This document shows positions 11,852 through 24,474 of a stretch of DNA of 64,000 nt, in pieces. Every line of letters starts with the position of its first letter. Position 1 is the first letter of the stretch. A program made the position numbers and the translations under genes. The notes beneath the pieces were generated by a model that had not been told where the DNA came from, made no database searches, and worked only from the letters and a program-made list of their open reading frames with translations. This stretch comes from Glandiceps talaboti (Eukaryota; Hemichordata; Enteropneusta; Spengelidae): assembly GCF_964340395.1 (NCBI RefSeq), contig NC_135553.1, positions 22,885,449 to 22,949,448 on the forward strand, read 5' to 3'.

Positions 11852-12033
11852 ACTTAGCTCTGCTGGTGTTTTAACACTCTTTTCCTCACTGATGTGTTTC
11901 TTTAATTTTTCTGAAATTAATGAATCTATTTTGGTGTCCAAGTGTTCAATAAACATCTGTTGATTGCTTATGATTTATTCGCCCCAGCCGTCTATTTTTG
12001 TCTCCATACTGGAACATATTCTTCTCACAGCGT
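11852..12033 (-). pseudogene. Middle exon of the three-exon locus, with in-frame stop
   Basis: A 182-base exon is bounded by an acceptor (TTTTGTCTTAG) and a donor (AGT then GTAAGT at 11,846-11,851). It enters with two bases completing a codon and leaves in phase 0, fitting both neighbours. The translation is a coiled-coil-like helix (AVRRICSSMETKIDGW, then IEHLDTKIDSLISEKLKKH). An in-frame TAA lies at 11,975-11,977, between GWGE and IISNQQ. This implies a pseudogene, a sequence error, or a start downstream at the methionine of QQMFIEH. Confidence 0.5.
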
Positions 12034-12638
12034 CTAAGACAAAATGTTGAAAAACAAAAAGCATGTTTATAGTTGTTTGTCGTCCGTCTGTGCAGTAAAT
12101 CGTTGTTAATCTTTGGTGCGAATCAACAGATTAACAACCCTTTGTCGTCCCCTAAACTCATTCCCACCTTCGACAGGATGCAGCCAAACTGTCTCGAAGT
12201 CATCTCGGGGAAACTTCAAGCGTGGGAAAGCAACTAAATCATTGTCACATAGCTCTCCATTTACTTTTTCTCAAACCAAAGAACTTTCAATGGGAAAGGA
12301 TAGTCGTTGTTGTAAATATCGACTTGACACAGAGTACAGTCATATGTGAACAGACTGAACTTACTGATACATTGATACAAAACACTGCATGGAATGTTAG
12401 TGGTAATTTTTTGTGTGAAAATATCTTTCTCGGTATGATAATTCCATAATGACGCATTCGACTATCTGTCTATAGATACATTTTGCATCTATTGCGGTTT
12501 GGATTTCTGTCAGTGTTACTAGTATCGTAAAGTCACTGTTAAGACTCAAATGATTGTTTTATTATCTGCAAATGCTAAGATGCTAAACCGGACAACGTGA
12601 AAAACAAAACAATAAATCAGTACACCGTAAATAAATAC

Positions 12639-12868
12639 CTGTTTCGGTTTGTTGGCGACCCTGCAAATACCTGAAGCGGTTGAGTGGTGTTTGGATACTA
12701 GTGTTGGAACTTGATTCTGAATATCTGTCTGATGCTGCTGCTGATGGTGGGGATCTGACTAGTTGACGACCATGTTGTCTCTTGTTCACATCACGAGTAG
12801 AATAGCATGACAGCGGTTCAACTGAACTTGTTGTAGAGGACGTTTCATCTATGGGTGAAGTATGTGGG
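12639..12868 (-). CDS. Upstream exon of the three-exon locus (Ser/Thr-rich)
   Basis: Donor ACAG|GTATTT at 12,638/12,639 leaves phase 1, as the next exon requires. A possible acceptor (CTGTCTTCTCAG) lies at 12,869-12,870. The product is a low-complexity Ser/Thr/Pro-rich segment (SPIDETSSTTSSVEP, then SPPSAAASDRYSESSSNTS), typical of a disordered N-terminus. The frame stays open upstream to about 12,905, where it meets a stop. A different frame just upstream starts MERNKRRTLSF and would need a frameshift to join. The true start is unresolved. Confidence 0.45.
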
Positions 12869-12909
12869 CTGAGAAGACAGTGCCGATCACCTCTCCGGTA
12901 CTAAAGCTC

Positions 12910-14475
12910 AACGTACGCCGTTTGTTTCTTTCCATGGTCGCGATGGTGCAAGCATACGCACAACTGACCTGGAACTGACCAACTGAATCAGCTGCAGGAA
13001 GTGCTGAAGTTACGCGGATCAGCGCATGGAATTGTGGGTATAACCGTGTAGCGGTGGTAATGGCACTCTGCAGCTCTGGCAAATTTGCGTTTGAACCGTT
13101 GGTTGATATATCTCACCGGAACCCAACGATTGTTGTAACTATAGGTTTTGACAATATTACATTGCCCCTCAGCGATGAAAGTTGAAAAGTTTCTCAAAAT
13201 GTCTAAAAATTAAACAGTCAACTTTAGGTCACATACTTCTCTGCAAAAGATGTAGCTAATTAAACAAGAATTTATTCATTACATTTATTAATTAAGTTAA
13301 TTTTATAGTAATTCATTTCTTAGTCAAATTGACAAGAATCACGACAATCTATGCAAAAATTACAAACTCAATTTTTTTAAAATTGAAAATATAATTGAAT
13401 TAAAACTAGTATCCAGCCTTTAATGTACAATGTACTTCATCTGCACTACACTAGTCTTATTCTGAACATGTTTTCCTTGCATTGTTTGTTGTCCTAGATT
13501 CTAATAAATTTCGACTTCCAAGAATGAATGAAATACACATTGCAATTTTTTCAATTGAAGAATTTTAGAATCATGTCGACAAATTGGATGCAAAACAATG
13601 TACATTTCTTCCATTAATTATAATTGTCACATTGTAATAAACTGGCTAGTTTGTACAATACGAGTACATGCATGTACAGTTACTCGCGGCTGTGGCCTGG
13701 ATGTTTATGTTCAGTTACAACATCGGTAAAAATCGATCTATATATGTGTTGTAAATACTGCTATGCCTATCGATACTAGTCGCGCATATTACCATCTGTC
13801 TTACTCGATTTTGACACTGTCCCTTCTGGGACTTTGATCGGAGTTCCCGACTTAGCAAGATGGACAATATCAATCGAAATGTGTAATGGCCATAATCGTC
13901 AGAGAACTCGAGCTCTTGCGCTCATTCATGATGAGAAATGTGGTAGCTTTCCAAAACAACCGATCTGCTCTAAAGTAGGAACAACGTAACAATCAGTTTG
14001 AATTTAAACATGGATGTCAGTGTTGGTTCAGGCTGCTTTTACATGCAAACTGTAGGGTTGCAATCTTGGAGTTACTCCGCCCGGGGAATAACCAAAACCA
14101 ATATTTTAGGCAAAAAATATCCTTTCTGATATCATGCTATCTTATCAGTTAATTTGTACATTTTGACTGTTTTAGGGCGTTTTACTCAGCTTACACTGTT
14201 AAAAGAATATTTACAGGGCGCATACGCCGTACGTCACTCGAGCTCACAACTGGGGTTCCAAGGATCGAGGAGCTCAGATCTAGTTTGGCATAAATGACGT
14301 TAGTTCGGAAATTTTGAAGGTAGACATACACCAGATTCCAGTGTTAGCTGCAAGTTTCTGTTAATTAACATCAGTTTCGATTCACCCGATCATACCAAAA
14401 CCTCATGAAAAGTATGCCTTTCCTCATACCAATCAGGATAAGAAACATCAAAAAACACCCTTTGTGCGGACCTTC
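12910..14475. other. No gene assigned
   Basis: A minus-strand frame at 12,849-13,197 may hold 5' sequence of the locus above (donor-like CCG|GTGAGAT near 13,110), but its phases do not fit. From 13.2 to 14.47 kb the sequence is AT-rich with nothing recognised. Confidence 0.35.
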
Positions 14476-14489
14476 CCCGTATTGCCATG

Positions 14490-14825
14490 TATGTTTAGTT
14501 CTTATATAGCGCTTTCTTCCACTCCGTTATAAAAGCGCTTTACAATTATTACCTGGCATCGGATCAGAACGCGACCCTTTAAACTTCCTCAACTCCCCGG
14601 AGAGCATACAATCCGTGCAGCCATTCGAGCGCACCCGATTAAAGCCTCCACATTGCAACCTACACCCAACCAGGTCCCCACTTATACAGCTGGGTTGACT
14701 GATGCACAGTCATGGTTCAAATCAATGCCCAAGGAGCCACTCAGAATCAAACAGCAAGCAGCGACGGGGCTCGAACCAGTGTGCGAAATTAACGCCGGTC
14801 CTTCGGCCCGAGACCAACAGATTTC
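14490..14825 (-). mobile_element. tRNA-derived SINE-like element, minus orientation
   Basis: On the minus strand GGTTCGAGCCCCG matches a Pol III B box. It is followed by a body rich in CTTGGGCATTGA/AACCCAGCTGTATAAG-type words and a tail with AAAGCGCTATATAAGAACTA. This combination resembles SINEs common in marine invertebrates. The A box is not clear. Open frames across it are not genes. Confidence 0.6.
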
Positions 14826-15120
14826 CGTTCGGACCGACAGTTTTTCAGAATTACCTTATCGGTCCTTATGACCAATTGAAATTTGGAGTAAATAATATCA
14901 TTTATTCAAAGATAGATTCAATTTCAACTATGGATCTGATCTTGTGTTACCTATTTTACTCTCGACATCTCGTTCAAGTCAAGCGACACAGAGCTAGCTC
15001 GCTATGTGCTGTTGTCAATGTTGATATCATGTCTACATATGACGTAGCATACAGCATTTAATTTATGAAATTATGTTAGCAAACACATGATTGGCTGAAT
15101 TTCTCTAATTATTTGTGTCT

Positions 15121-15151
15121 GACCATGGAAGTATGTTATACTTCCATGGTC
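15121..15151. repeat. Perfect 14-bp palindrome with 3-bp loop
   Basis: GACCATGGAAGTAT and its exact reverse complement flank GTT. No downstream T run is present, so I do not call it a terminator. Confidence 0.8.
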
Positions 15152-16000
15152 TGACTAATCAGAACGTCATAGACATTCAGACTCAATTTACGCATTCAGC
15201 ACATGCGTCTACTTTCCGCCATACAGTAATCACTGTTGTAAAGTTTACTGTTCGAAGTGTATGAAACTTTTAACGTGTTTGAGTTCCACGTTGTATTTAT
15301 AAAGTATGTGGCGATATTTAGAAGGCGGAAATGAGCTTCCGAAGAAGAAGACGAAACAGACACTGTTTTTTAAAGGATGGTATTAAAGCTGGTAAATGTT
15401 AGCGGGTTTCCCGATCAATTTACCGGAGTTCCCCATGTGTGTGGCCATGATCAAAACAAACTGACGGAAAACATATAAACTACTCTGAAAATGGCGTTTT
15501 AACTGATAAAGAAGGCAGGTACACTTCGTAAGATATCTTCAGTACGATTGGTCTTTTTTGTAAAAACAGTAAAAAAAATGCGTAGTCTGATTGCTTTCAA
15601 TTTGATGCATATGATAATGTATGTCCTGCTATGTTGTAATCAACGTATAAACTTAGAAATGTTGCATTTTTGTTGCCATTGTTGTATCTGGAAAAATACT
15701 GCATCATGCCAAACACGGGTACGTAGTGGTTGCCACATTACAGTACAGTTACCATATCACGTTCCCACGTCAAAAAAACTCGCACTGTAAGACATGATTA
15801 GCCATAGTTCTCTTCATCATGGTCAGATTTCTTACACAAACAGTCAGAGACGATACTCAATACACCGTGCACGGTAGGGTATACGGGTAGGGCTTCATGG
15901 GAGGGGGGCTTCATTACATATGAGACTGAAGGAAGACGAAACCGGGCCGTGTCACTGTGTGGATGGAAATTGAAATAAAGCGAATACACAGTTTTCTGCT

Positions 16001-16366
16001 ATGATGAATTTGTGGTCTAAGTTCGCTAAGGGTGGGAAAGCTACATTGTCATTAGCTATTGATACAGACGACTTTGGATTGTGTGATTCAGAATTTAGTG
16101 AATCGTACAGAGAGGAAGGAGAGGACTGTCACCTCTTAGAGATTACAGATAATGTAGATTTATTGATTCATTCACCAATATTATCTACAATCTCTGGATC
16201 TGTATTTCTATGGTGGAATGAATACATTCAGTCTCGGGCCACTATAGTCTATAGGAACAGATTATGCGAGAATGAATATTCAGTCTCTGGGTTCATAGTT
16301 ACAAAGGAAAATCTCTACTCACAGAGTCAAAAAGTATTTGGTTGTGAATCCAAAATTTACTTTTAA
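16001..16366 (+). CDS. 121-codon open frame, unrecognised
   Basis: It starts MMNLWSKF and has a moderately acidic middle (DDFGLCDSEFSESYREEGEDC). I recognise no family. It ends inside a palindrome (CTCACAGAGTCAAAAAGTA / TTTTTGACTCTGTGAG, about 16,315-16,395) and lies beside a G-rich transposon end, so it may be element-derived or chance. Confidence 0.2.
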   Translation: MMNLWSKFAKGGKATLSLAIDTDDFGLCDSEFSESYREEGEDCHLLEITDNVDLLIHSPILSTISGSVFLWWNEYIQSRATIVYRNRLCENEYSVSGFIVTKENLYSQSQKVFGCESKIYF

Positions 16367-16429
16367 TTAAGTTGTATTTTTTGACTCTGTGAGTGGAAAT
16401 TTCCAATTGTAAGAACAGATTGATATTGA

Positions 16430-16804
16430 ATTAGGGGGTGGGTCACATTCTACACACCTGTTCTTGGGGAGGGTCATATTTTGCATTTTAATATTTGGGG
16501 GAGGGTCACATTTTACAATCCGTGGTTTTTTTTACCAAAAAGCGGCTACTTGTCTTTATCTATATTTCCATCATGTTGTGACATTTGTTTTGTTCCGGGT
16601 GATCGCCGCCATCACACATCTGACCCCGTGTAATACACAACCCCCACTTTATGCAGTTGTCATGGGGAGGGTAATGTTTTACAATATTGGACAAAGGGGC
16701 GGGTCACTTTTTACAAATGGAGAATGGGGAGGGTCACGTTTTACTTAACAGAACACGTGTGATTTCCTCCGGCCCTCCCCCTCCTGTAAATACTGACGGC
16801 TCCC
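16430..16804 (-). mobile_element. End of a second G-run TIR element
   Basis: Five copies of a GGGGAGGGTCAC-TTTTAC motif occur at 30-60 base spacing, except for one gap of about 130 bases. Then comes GGCCCTCCCCCTCC and an end whose reverse complement, TTAGGGAGCCGTCAGTATTT, resembles TTAGGGACCGGTCAGTTTCT at 328. It is the same architecture with a diverged sequence. The other end was not found. Confidence 0.5.
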
Positions 16805-16809
16805 TAACC

Positions 16810-19800
16810 ATTCACCCATCATGACTCCATGGTTGTTGCCCCATCATTCACGATCGACTCACGAGCATTTGACCTAAATTTGAATGAAACTAATCTATAG
16901 TTTCAGATAGAGATATATAGATTCATGTAATGTATATACAGATATGCATGTGTGTGCATATACCCAGTATTAGTATATGTGAGTGTGGGTGGTTGATGAA
17001 ATTAAATATGAGTAGTTCGCAATCAATGTTTTCGTTTATGTGAACAGTTTCGCATGCACATATGCCAACCTGCGATACTAGTTTCAGCTATAAGCCTGGG
17101 GTTCGTTCCACTGCCATTCAGTAACAACTAAGTAATTCAAAAGCAACTATGAGTATTTCTTTGTTCAATGAATATCAAATTAGCGAACATTTGGCTTTAA
17201 CCCCAATGTAGCAGCTACTACGTTTTCCTCGCGCAGCTTTGTCCTTAGTTCTTGTTGTCACACTCAATTTTTTCACAATAAACAGTAGATTTCGAACACT
17301 TGGCTGTTTGTTGTCTGATAATATCATTTGCTATCTAATATTTGACATAAACTATAAGTTAGAGTATGTATAATATTATGAAACATAATACCGTCCGTCT
17401 CGTAATGACCTCAATTTGGTATTTTCCCTGGATAACCTCTAGGAGGTTACAATCTAATACAGTGTACTAGTATTAAACATGTCAATAACTCTATGACGTT
17501 GCCCTCGCCTCTTCAGCCTTTGCAAGATACCACAAGGGTACCTTTCATCGGACAATGACGGTCAATGTATGATAAAATACAATATCAAGTCAAAACTCAA
17601 ATGCGAACCGAACTTAGATGTTGGATATGGCAAAGAGCTGCGTTGCTCGCTTTGCTAGGATAATATAAGTCAACATCGACGTTGATCCTAAACCAGAATC
17701 AAAAAGAAAGGGTCAGTTTTACCGTATAATTATTATCTTCCATTGCAATAAGCATAGATAACCCAAGTGCTTTCAAAACAAGTGACCCAACGTACAGGTA
17801 CTCTCCAACTCTGAGAATACATAAATATCACGCTATTAGCTTTCAGACATTGCGGTACATTGTAATATGGTATAGACTGGTTTCACAAGCATGCCGTCTA
17901 CAATCAATTTCATCAGTTATAAATACTGATGTTCGAAGGAATAAATTCGCATATTTGAGTACGTAGCTTGACATTCAAACATGGTATTGGTACTGTGCAT
18001 GGTATTGTTCATATCGCATGTGCAGCCAACGAAGCTGTTTGTGCGAAAAGCTGTTCGTACACCGGCCCTTTGTCTTTTCTATTGTCAGGGAAGGATTGGC
18101 TGGAGCTGGGGGCCGACCCGATACTTCACCGAGCAACGTATATAAGCTGCAAGGGAATGGGAAAAGGTAGTTGGAAGCAGGCGGTCTCGGTGTGTTTTTT
18201 TCCCAGAAGTTATTACATTTTGTTATTTTTGTTATATATAAACTTCACAAGATATAAATCAATGGTGTTATACCAGTGCTTTTTGTCCTCATTTGTTACA
18301 AAACCTGGTGCCTTTGTGCTACACAGGATAACCAAATGCCATAAAAGATATTTGCGGTCGGGGTTCGTTTTTATCCACGAGAGCAGCGGAGAGGGGAGAA
18401 AGGGTAGATCATACATGTAACACCGGGATGTAAGTTCCACTTTCCCCTTTAATCTTGATACAAACAGTGTAAATGGTGTTTATTATTTTCTTTTGACTCG
18501 CTGTAATAATTTCAGAAATGTCTCGTTGGCTGCACCTTTGTGATATCATCGCCTTTTCTTACGAATTTACCTGATCGACTGCATCTTTCATGTTGTGCGC
18601 AACTTATAATACTGAAACAATACTCACAAACGCAACTTCTATATATTCATGTATATTTGTTAATCATGTTTGTGACAGTTAAAACTTTCTTCTAACATGA
18701 TCATTCGACTGACCGAAAACGACTCACACAAAATCAGTTAAATAGCAGTAAGCGCCCAGTTACGGTTTCACACAGATATATCCGTGGTTTCCAAACGGCA
18801 TGGCTTATCTTACACATAATTATAGTCGTTGTTGCCTCATATAATGTATGGATTATTCAGTTATAGCATAGACCCTCTACCAACATTGGTGAAGGGCCTA
18901 TGGGTACAGTATGAATTGAGCCGGCTCAAGCATGGGAGTTTCTTTGTGTAACCCCCACCCCACACACCCCCGTCAAATAAATTGATAAATTGAATAACAT
19001 GACATATTTATATATGCAACTTTGCTAAGCATAGCGTAATCGATTATGTCACGGAAACGAGTGCAAAAAAGAAAACAACTTATAATTGTGCCAGAAAATT
19101 CATAGAATTGACTTAAGTTAAATATACCTCCAGAAACAACAGAACATTTTGGTATCGTCGCACAAACTCTCCCATGAGAGCCAATCTAAATGTGTACGTA
19201 TGGATATTCTAGGTGATATGAATTAATCACACCACGAAACAATGGTATTATTACTATTATACGAGAAATGGACGACATCGGACTGTCTCTTTTTGATACA
19301 CCGGCGACGCATTGAATAAATATATCATGGAGTTGTACATGTATTTGTCAAAATATAAAAACCTTGTATAAACGAAAGTGGGTCTTTCGTTTTGTGCATG
19401 TCAATTATAAGTCCAGTCTGATCACTGCAAACAGTCAGTGCTTTGCTCAAGCTGCTTGATGTGTTTGTAGCTTACAGTCCGTTATAGTTACCTACACAAA
19501 TCAAGATGCTCAGGAGCATTAATTTGGTACACTAGTTTTTAAAGTATTGATGTACATAATCAAGGAAATATGATGCAATGATCTCCCTTCCGTTGAATAT
19601 GTGGTAGCAGCCATGCAATTTTTTTTATTCCTGTGGTGTTATTGATCAGCAGAAACAAATGTTTGTAAGACATCAGTCAATAACCGTTAACATAGACATG
19701 TCATGCATACACGCCAATTTACTAATATATTTATAATAAAGTTGTTGTTGTTATCTCCCCGTACTGAAACGGCCCGTGTGCGTGCGTTCGTATTAGTTTG

Positions 19801-20255
19801 GACACTGGTCACCCGCACATTTTATTATTTGTAGGGTGGGCCGGCCAGTTACTATGGCAGTAATGTACAAGAAATGTCAGCCCTGGTCGAGTATCAGTAA
19901 TTATGGCTATTGAAATGAGTGGATGAATTACTTGTAAAGTTGTATGAATGGATTCCAGATTGGTTATAACTGGTATACTGTCTTATGTCGTGGACGAGGT
20001 CAAAATACTGCATTACATTCATAATACATGCACAACTACACACAGCCACAAGTACGACTACAATGATTTTCTCAAACAGATAGTTGATGTAATACATAAC
20101 AGGATATGGAAAACTTTAGATTTAATACCCTATCTACGGTGTATTTGGCTATTTTGTTTCATTCCATGCGAAATGGTATAGAGTATACTTGTATGGAGCA
20201 AAAGAAAAAGGCCACACGCACAGGTTAAAGTCGTATCGATAGTGATCCGATTTAG
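16810..20255. other. No gene seen
   Basis: The longest frame, 17,968-18,420 (150 codons, plus), shows no family resemblance and mixed hydrophobic tracts. The 68-codon frame at 19,894-20,097 (minus) is antisense to an equally open plus-strand frame. A run of TTG near 19,742 after AATAAAG may be a SINE or LINE tail. Confidence 0.4.
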
Positions 20256-20259
20256 GCAA

Positions 20260-20379
20260 CCTACACATATATACACAAATCGGGAATTTGTGTCATACTT
20301 TATTGATGATATCGAAGTACGTTTTATTTTCATCACAGTAACTCTACTGTGTTTTCATATAAACTACGGAGCAACCGGG
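20260..20379 (+). repeat. Direct repeat A (119 bp), partner at 20,919
   Basis: ACACAAATCGGGAATTTGT through AAACTACGGAGCAACCGG is repeated 659 bases downstream with few changes. Confidence 0.7.
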
Positions 20380-20821
20380 GTTGAGTTGATCCTCTGGGAC
20401 AGTGATTTGGGACTGTGATATGATTCACTATCGGGATGAGTTTCTAATACCAAACAATGCGAAAACAGCTGTACCTTCACTATTCACACGGGTCTAACTT
20501 CCTTTGACACCTTAAATTTCTGACAATCTGTATAAATGTTTTCGAAACAGTAAAGGTGTCAAGCGATTAGACTTGAGTGCATCTTATTGTCTCTAGATCT
20601 GGCTATCAAAAGAAAGGAAGAACAGCTAATCGGATGAACAGCCAAGTTTTGTGAAGCTTATAATTCAGGAGAAGTGAGATTACTGTCTAAGTAAATAATC
20701 AAACAGAACAGAAGGGCATTACGTTTTAATTTATGTGCAACGTCTCGGCTTCTTGTCTCTCCCAGAGGTCGTGTGACCTTGGAGGAATTATACTGACAGT
20801 ATCCATGACTATGGAGGCGAC

Positions 20822-21038
<217 letters not shown>

Positions 21039-21039
21039 A

Positions 21040-22325
21040 CGACTGTAGCGGTTTTACCGGTTACATCGTACCACAGACTCTCTGTGATAGAGGGACTGTG
21101 ATCGTGGACATGCCAATCGTTCAGCAGTAAAGGCTAGTAAGCGACATGAGGTCACCTCCCTCGTTGCCTCTAACCGCTCCCTACCAATAAAGGTGGGAAT
21201 ATTGACCATTGATTGATTCAAAGGAATGTCTGGCAATACGTCACAGAATGGAAACCTTTTCGGCTGAGTTCCATTTTTACCCCATAGCGATGTTCGGTCG
21301 TGTGTCGTATTGTATCGGAAGAACATTCGAGGTCTGGCAGATAGACTACCAAGCTGGGTGTGATTAAAGATTCCCGCCACTTCTTTTACTTACTAGCTCA
21401 GTATGTAAGCAAATATTCAGAAACACCGTTCAGATAAACAACAGAATATTACTCATTCAAAACGAGAATATTTTAAAAGAAAAAACTATATACACTATTT
21501 CGTCGTTAAAATGAAAAATATGGGACATTCCACATCAGACTGTCTGTGGTTAATACGGTTTAACGGTTTCATCAAGTGAGGTTATAATCCAAATATCGTA
21601 TTTCGGAATTTTGGGAACAGTCCCGGCATTGCGGACCATAGGCCAGGAATAAACTTGCAATTATATAACTGGGCAAACGTGATGTCAGCAGATTCATATG
21701 ACAAGTAAAACGAGCAGTGTCAGAGATGACGTGATTTTATGGCGAGATTTCTAATTTTAGTTTTTGTGTAAATCCCAATGTATTCGAACAGAGGGACTGT
21801 GATTAGAATCATATAAAAAACAATAAGAATTAAACCATCTGGCAAACATTCGGGTATGTGATCCAGGCAAGCGGAAATCTTTTCTCAGTTGTAATTCACG
21901 AGTTTGGACCAAGTCAATCTCGTTACTTACGTGTGATAATACGGGTGTGTGAGTGCTGGAGGAGAGAGGCTGGAGCACATGGCACAGTGATAGAGGGACT
22001 GTGATGTGTTTAATGATTCGTATAAGTACAAATTAATGAAGTATTCCTTATAACGGTCCAGTCATAGTTATGTAGTAACATTTACAACATGTAACATTTT
22101 CATTTGTAGTTTGACTCCTGCTTTGAACCTTTAATCGCGGTTGATAGAAAAGGCTTTTCAAGTAATCATGGTGGAATGTGCTATATCTTGAACATGGGCG
22201 AAAAAGGCACACTTTGGAAATGTATATTTGACAAGGAGAGAATGTAGAATGTAGAGTAATAATGTTTAATCTGTTCATGAATAAAACATGTTTCTGTCGA
22301 GTTCATGACCTGTTCCCTCCCGCCA
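21040..22325. other. No gene; recurring 19-mer GTGATAGAGGGACTGTGAT
   Basis: The core GGGACTGTGAT occurs near 20,409, 21,092, 21,793 and 21,995. The full 19-mer occurs at about 21,084 and 21,987. No gene is recognised. Confidence 0.4.
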
Positions 22326-22329
22326 TGCA

Positions 22330-22540
22330 TAACATTATGGAATACAGCTTGATAAAACAATGGATTGTGAACAGATAGGGGTCATGGTGGATTCTCGAAG
22401 AATCCATTATGGATAACAGTGATGGATACCTCAACACTGGATATCAATGGATTCTCACTAGATTCTGCTAGATACCGCTAGAATCCAGCATGTTAGATAC
22501 CACTGGATTCTGCTGGATATGGAACATTTCACACAGTGAA
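22330..22540 (-). mobile_element. GAATCC/GGATTC-rich element, copy 2
   Basis: Alternating GGATTC/GAATCC words end at TTTCACACAGTG, the reverse complement of the start of the 7.6 kb copy. Confidence 0.6.
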
Positions 22541-22639
22541 AACAGTTTGCCATGAGCAACTCAAATGAAGTCCTGTACACCGATTTACAATTACATATGC
22601 TTCGAATAGACTTAATATAGAATAACAATAGTACCTAAT

Positions 22640-23065
22640 CTCTTCTTCGTAATGCACTGATGATATATTACTATTCTACCATCAGATACCGCATTAAGAT
22701 GTGCTATGATCTTACACCATTGAAGGTATGTTGCTTATACTTGTACACAGACCAAAACAGATCGGCTCCGCCACGGCATACAAAAAACAACTAAAATGAC
22801 TCGTTTTCGTCACAGCGAGACATGCAGAAGTCAGTATCTACAATAAAAAAGTACATCCTGTAGTTTACCCTGGACAAGTCAAATGAAGCCCTCTATATGC
22901 ATCCTGCTCATGTTATAACATTTCCTGTCTAGAACTCGTGATTACCACCACTTACCAACATGCTCTCCGTCATCTGACATTTCTTTTCTTCTATATTCAC
23001 TGATTTAATTGATTAGTGAATTCATAATATCGCATCCCTAATTAGGACTAAAAGCTTAATCACTA
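22640..23065 (+). repeat. Dispersed repeat R1, copy 1 (partner 55,745-56,092)
   Basis: It shares GATGATATATTACTATTCTA, CATCAGATACCGCATTAAGA, CGTCATCTGACAT and TTCATAATATCGCATCCCTA with the 55.7 kb copy, in the same order, at roughly 75-80 percent identity by eye. Confidence 0.6.
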
Positions 23066-23135
23066 AATCCTGAAGCAAAGTCTCACACGCGATGTAAAGA
23101 TATCTAACTCTATGGCATATCGTGATCATCTATGA

Positions 23136-23385
23136 TTTGTGTCTTATTAACTTTAATTCCACACTTTGTTTTCATGTTATACATTCGAAAGAGGGATAAG
23201 AAAGTAATAGACTTCTGACTTTGCTGAATTGTCATTATTTTCAAAGAATGTTGTATCTCCGATCATAAATTTGTACTGTGTTCTGAAAATGTTCTAATGC
23301 CCACCCCCAACCCTACCAAATGATATCCATACATGATTTACGTTTGTAAAACGTTATGAGATTTTTTAAGGATGAGCAGGTACGT
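23136..23385 (+). repeat. Dispersed repeat R2, copy 1 (partner 61,588-61,845)
   Basis: It shares GCTGAATTGTCATTATTTTC, GTACTGTGTTCTGAAAAT, GATATCCAT and GGATGAGCAG with the 61.6 kb copy. The left edge of the 7.4 kb triplication (23,291) falls inside this repeat. Confidence 0.65.
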
Positions 23386-23593
23386 TACTATAGGTAAGCT
23401 TTATTTTCAGACGAACATTAAAAGTAACGTCGTACTTGTTAAAAAAATCTTAAAGAAAGTATCCACAATCGAATACGACAAAGAGTCTGAATATGCAAGA
23501 AATAGCTTGATTTTAATAACTGGCCCCGAAGTTCAAAAGTTAAGGTCTTTAAAAAGCTTCCCTGCATCTGATAATACAGGAATAGACACCTGA
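23372..23593 (+). other. 73-codon frame in unit 1
   Basis: The frame starts MSRYVTIGKLYFQ and ends in ASDNTGIDT. It is identical in unit 2 (30,794-31,015) and broken in unit 3 by one extra A in a run near 38,280. No family is recognised; identity between units only reflects recent duplication. Confidence 0.25.
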
Positions 23594-24297
23594 ATGAAGT
23601 CTTTATGCATTATAGCATTTTAGTTATACAATCAATAGTGATTTGTTACTACAAATATGACCTCCTTTCAGTGTTGTTATATGAACCTCAAAAGTAACGC
23701 ATGCATTTATTTAATACCTGTATATTAACAGCTAAAAGAAATGAGCCACATTTGAATGCACAGAGTCAATTAATTTCAAACGATATATACAGTATTCACT
23801 GATTTGGCAAAGTGTTTATTTAGCCTAAGAAGTAACTAATTTGGTATTTTGCATTCCCTAGTCTATTCCTTGACTATATGTTAATCGAGTACGTATACGA
23901 TGATCAATAATATTATCTGTATTTTCGCATATAAATCACCTTCAAACGCAAAAATGTCACAATTTACCTGAAATTTAACAAAGGCGTTTACTTTTGTCCT
24001 TTAATTTGACTTTTGAAAATCTAGAGGTAACTTTGTATTGCTATGACGACCTGATATCTTGATAGCTATCTTATTGCACAGCGACTTTCCCTTTCTTTTT
24101 TGCCATTATGTTAGTATGGTTTCACCAAGATATCCAGTTAGACCTATATCCTATACTGCAACATTTTAACTTTTTGACGTTTTAACTTTATGCACAGACA
24201 GACAGACAGACAGACAGACAAGCAGACACATGTATAACATAACCTCCCCTTATGGGAGGTAAAGATCATGCCTCATAGAGACTCCATTCAGGTGTCT
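23584..24297. repeat. 714-bp segment with AGACACCTGAATG inverted ends
   Basis: AGACACCTGAATG at the left matches CATTCAGGTGTCT at the right, with imperfect pairing inward (AAGTCT..TATG / CATAGAGACT). It contains a CAGA run (24,195-24,225) and the palindrome ACCTCCCCTTATGGGAGGT. It may be a small transposon; no target duplication is clear. Present in all units (31,006-31,721; 38,421-39,141). Confidence 0.5.
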
Positions 24298-24361
24298 ACA
24301 GATATATACATTGCTTCTGATATTTGATGCTCACAGTCAAGGGACAAAGTCCTAAAAGAAA

Positions 24362-24364
24362 GCA

Positions 24365-24397
<33 letters not shown>

Positions 24398-24412
24398 GTC
24401 CGAACTTACATA

Positions 24413-24473
<61 letters not shown>

Positions 24474-24474
24474 G
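24362..24474 (+). repeat. (CTGT)n microsatellite, unit 1
   Basis: Two CTGT runs separated by CCGAACTTACATAT. Run lengths differ in the other units (31,790-31,900; 39,209-39,312). Confidence 0.9.

Noticed and set aside
12106-12460. Minus-strand open stretches (66 and about 50 codons in two frames) inside the intron, ending at TAA 12,106
   Set aside because: Joining them needs a frameshift, they overlap equally long plus-strand frames, and I recognise no family.
14490-14825. tRNA gene, suggested by the B-box match GGTTCGAGCC
   Set aside because: No clover-leaf, anticodon arm or acceptor pairing is visible; the flanks match a SINE body.
15121-15151. Intrinsic terminator
   Set aside because: Perfect hairpin but no T tract, and the genome is eukaryotic.
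17968-18420. 150-codon plus frame
   Set aside because: No recognisable domain, uneven composition and a shorter antisense frame over the same place; no splice or family support.
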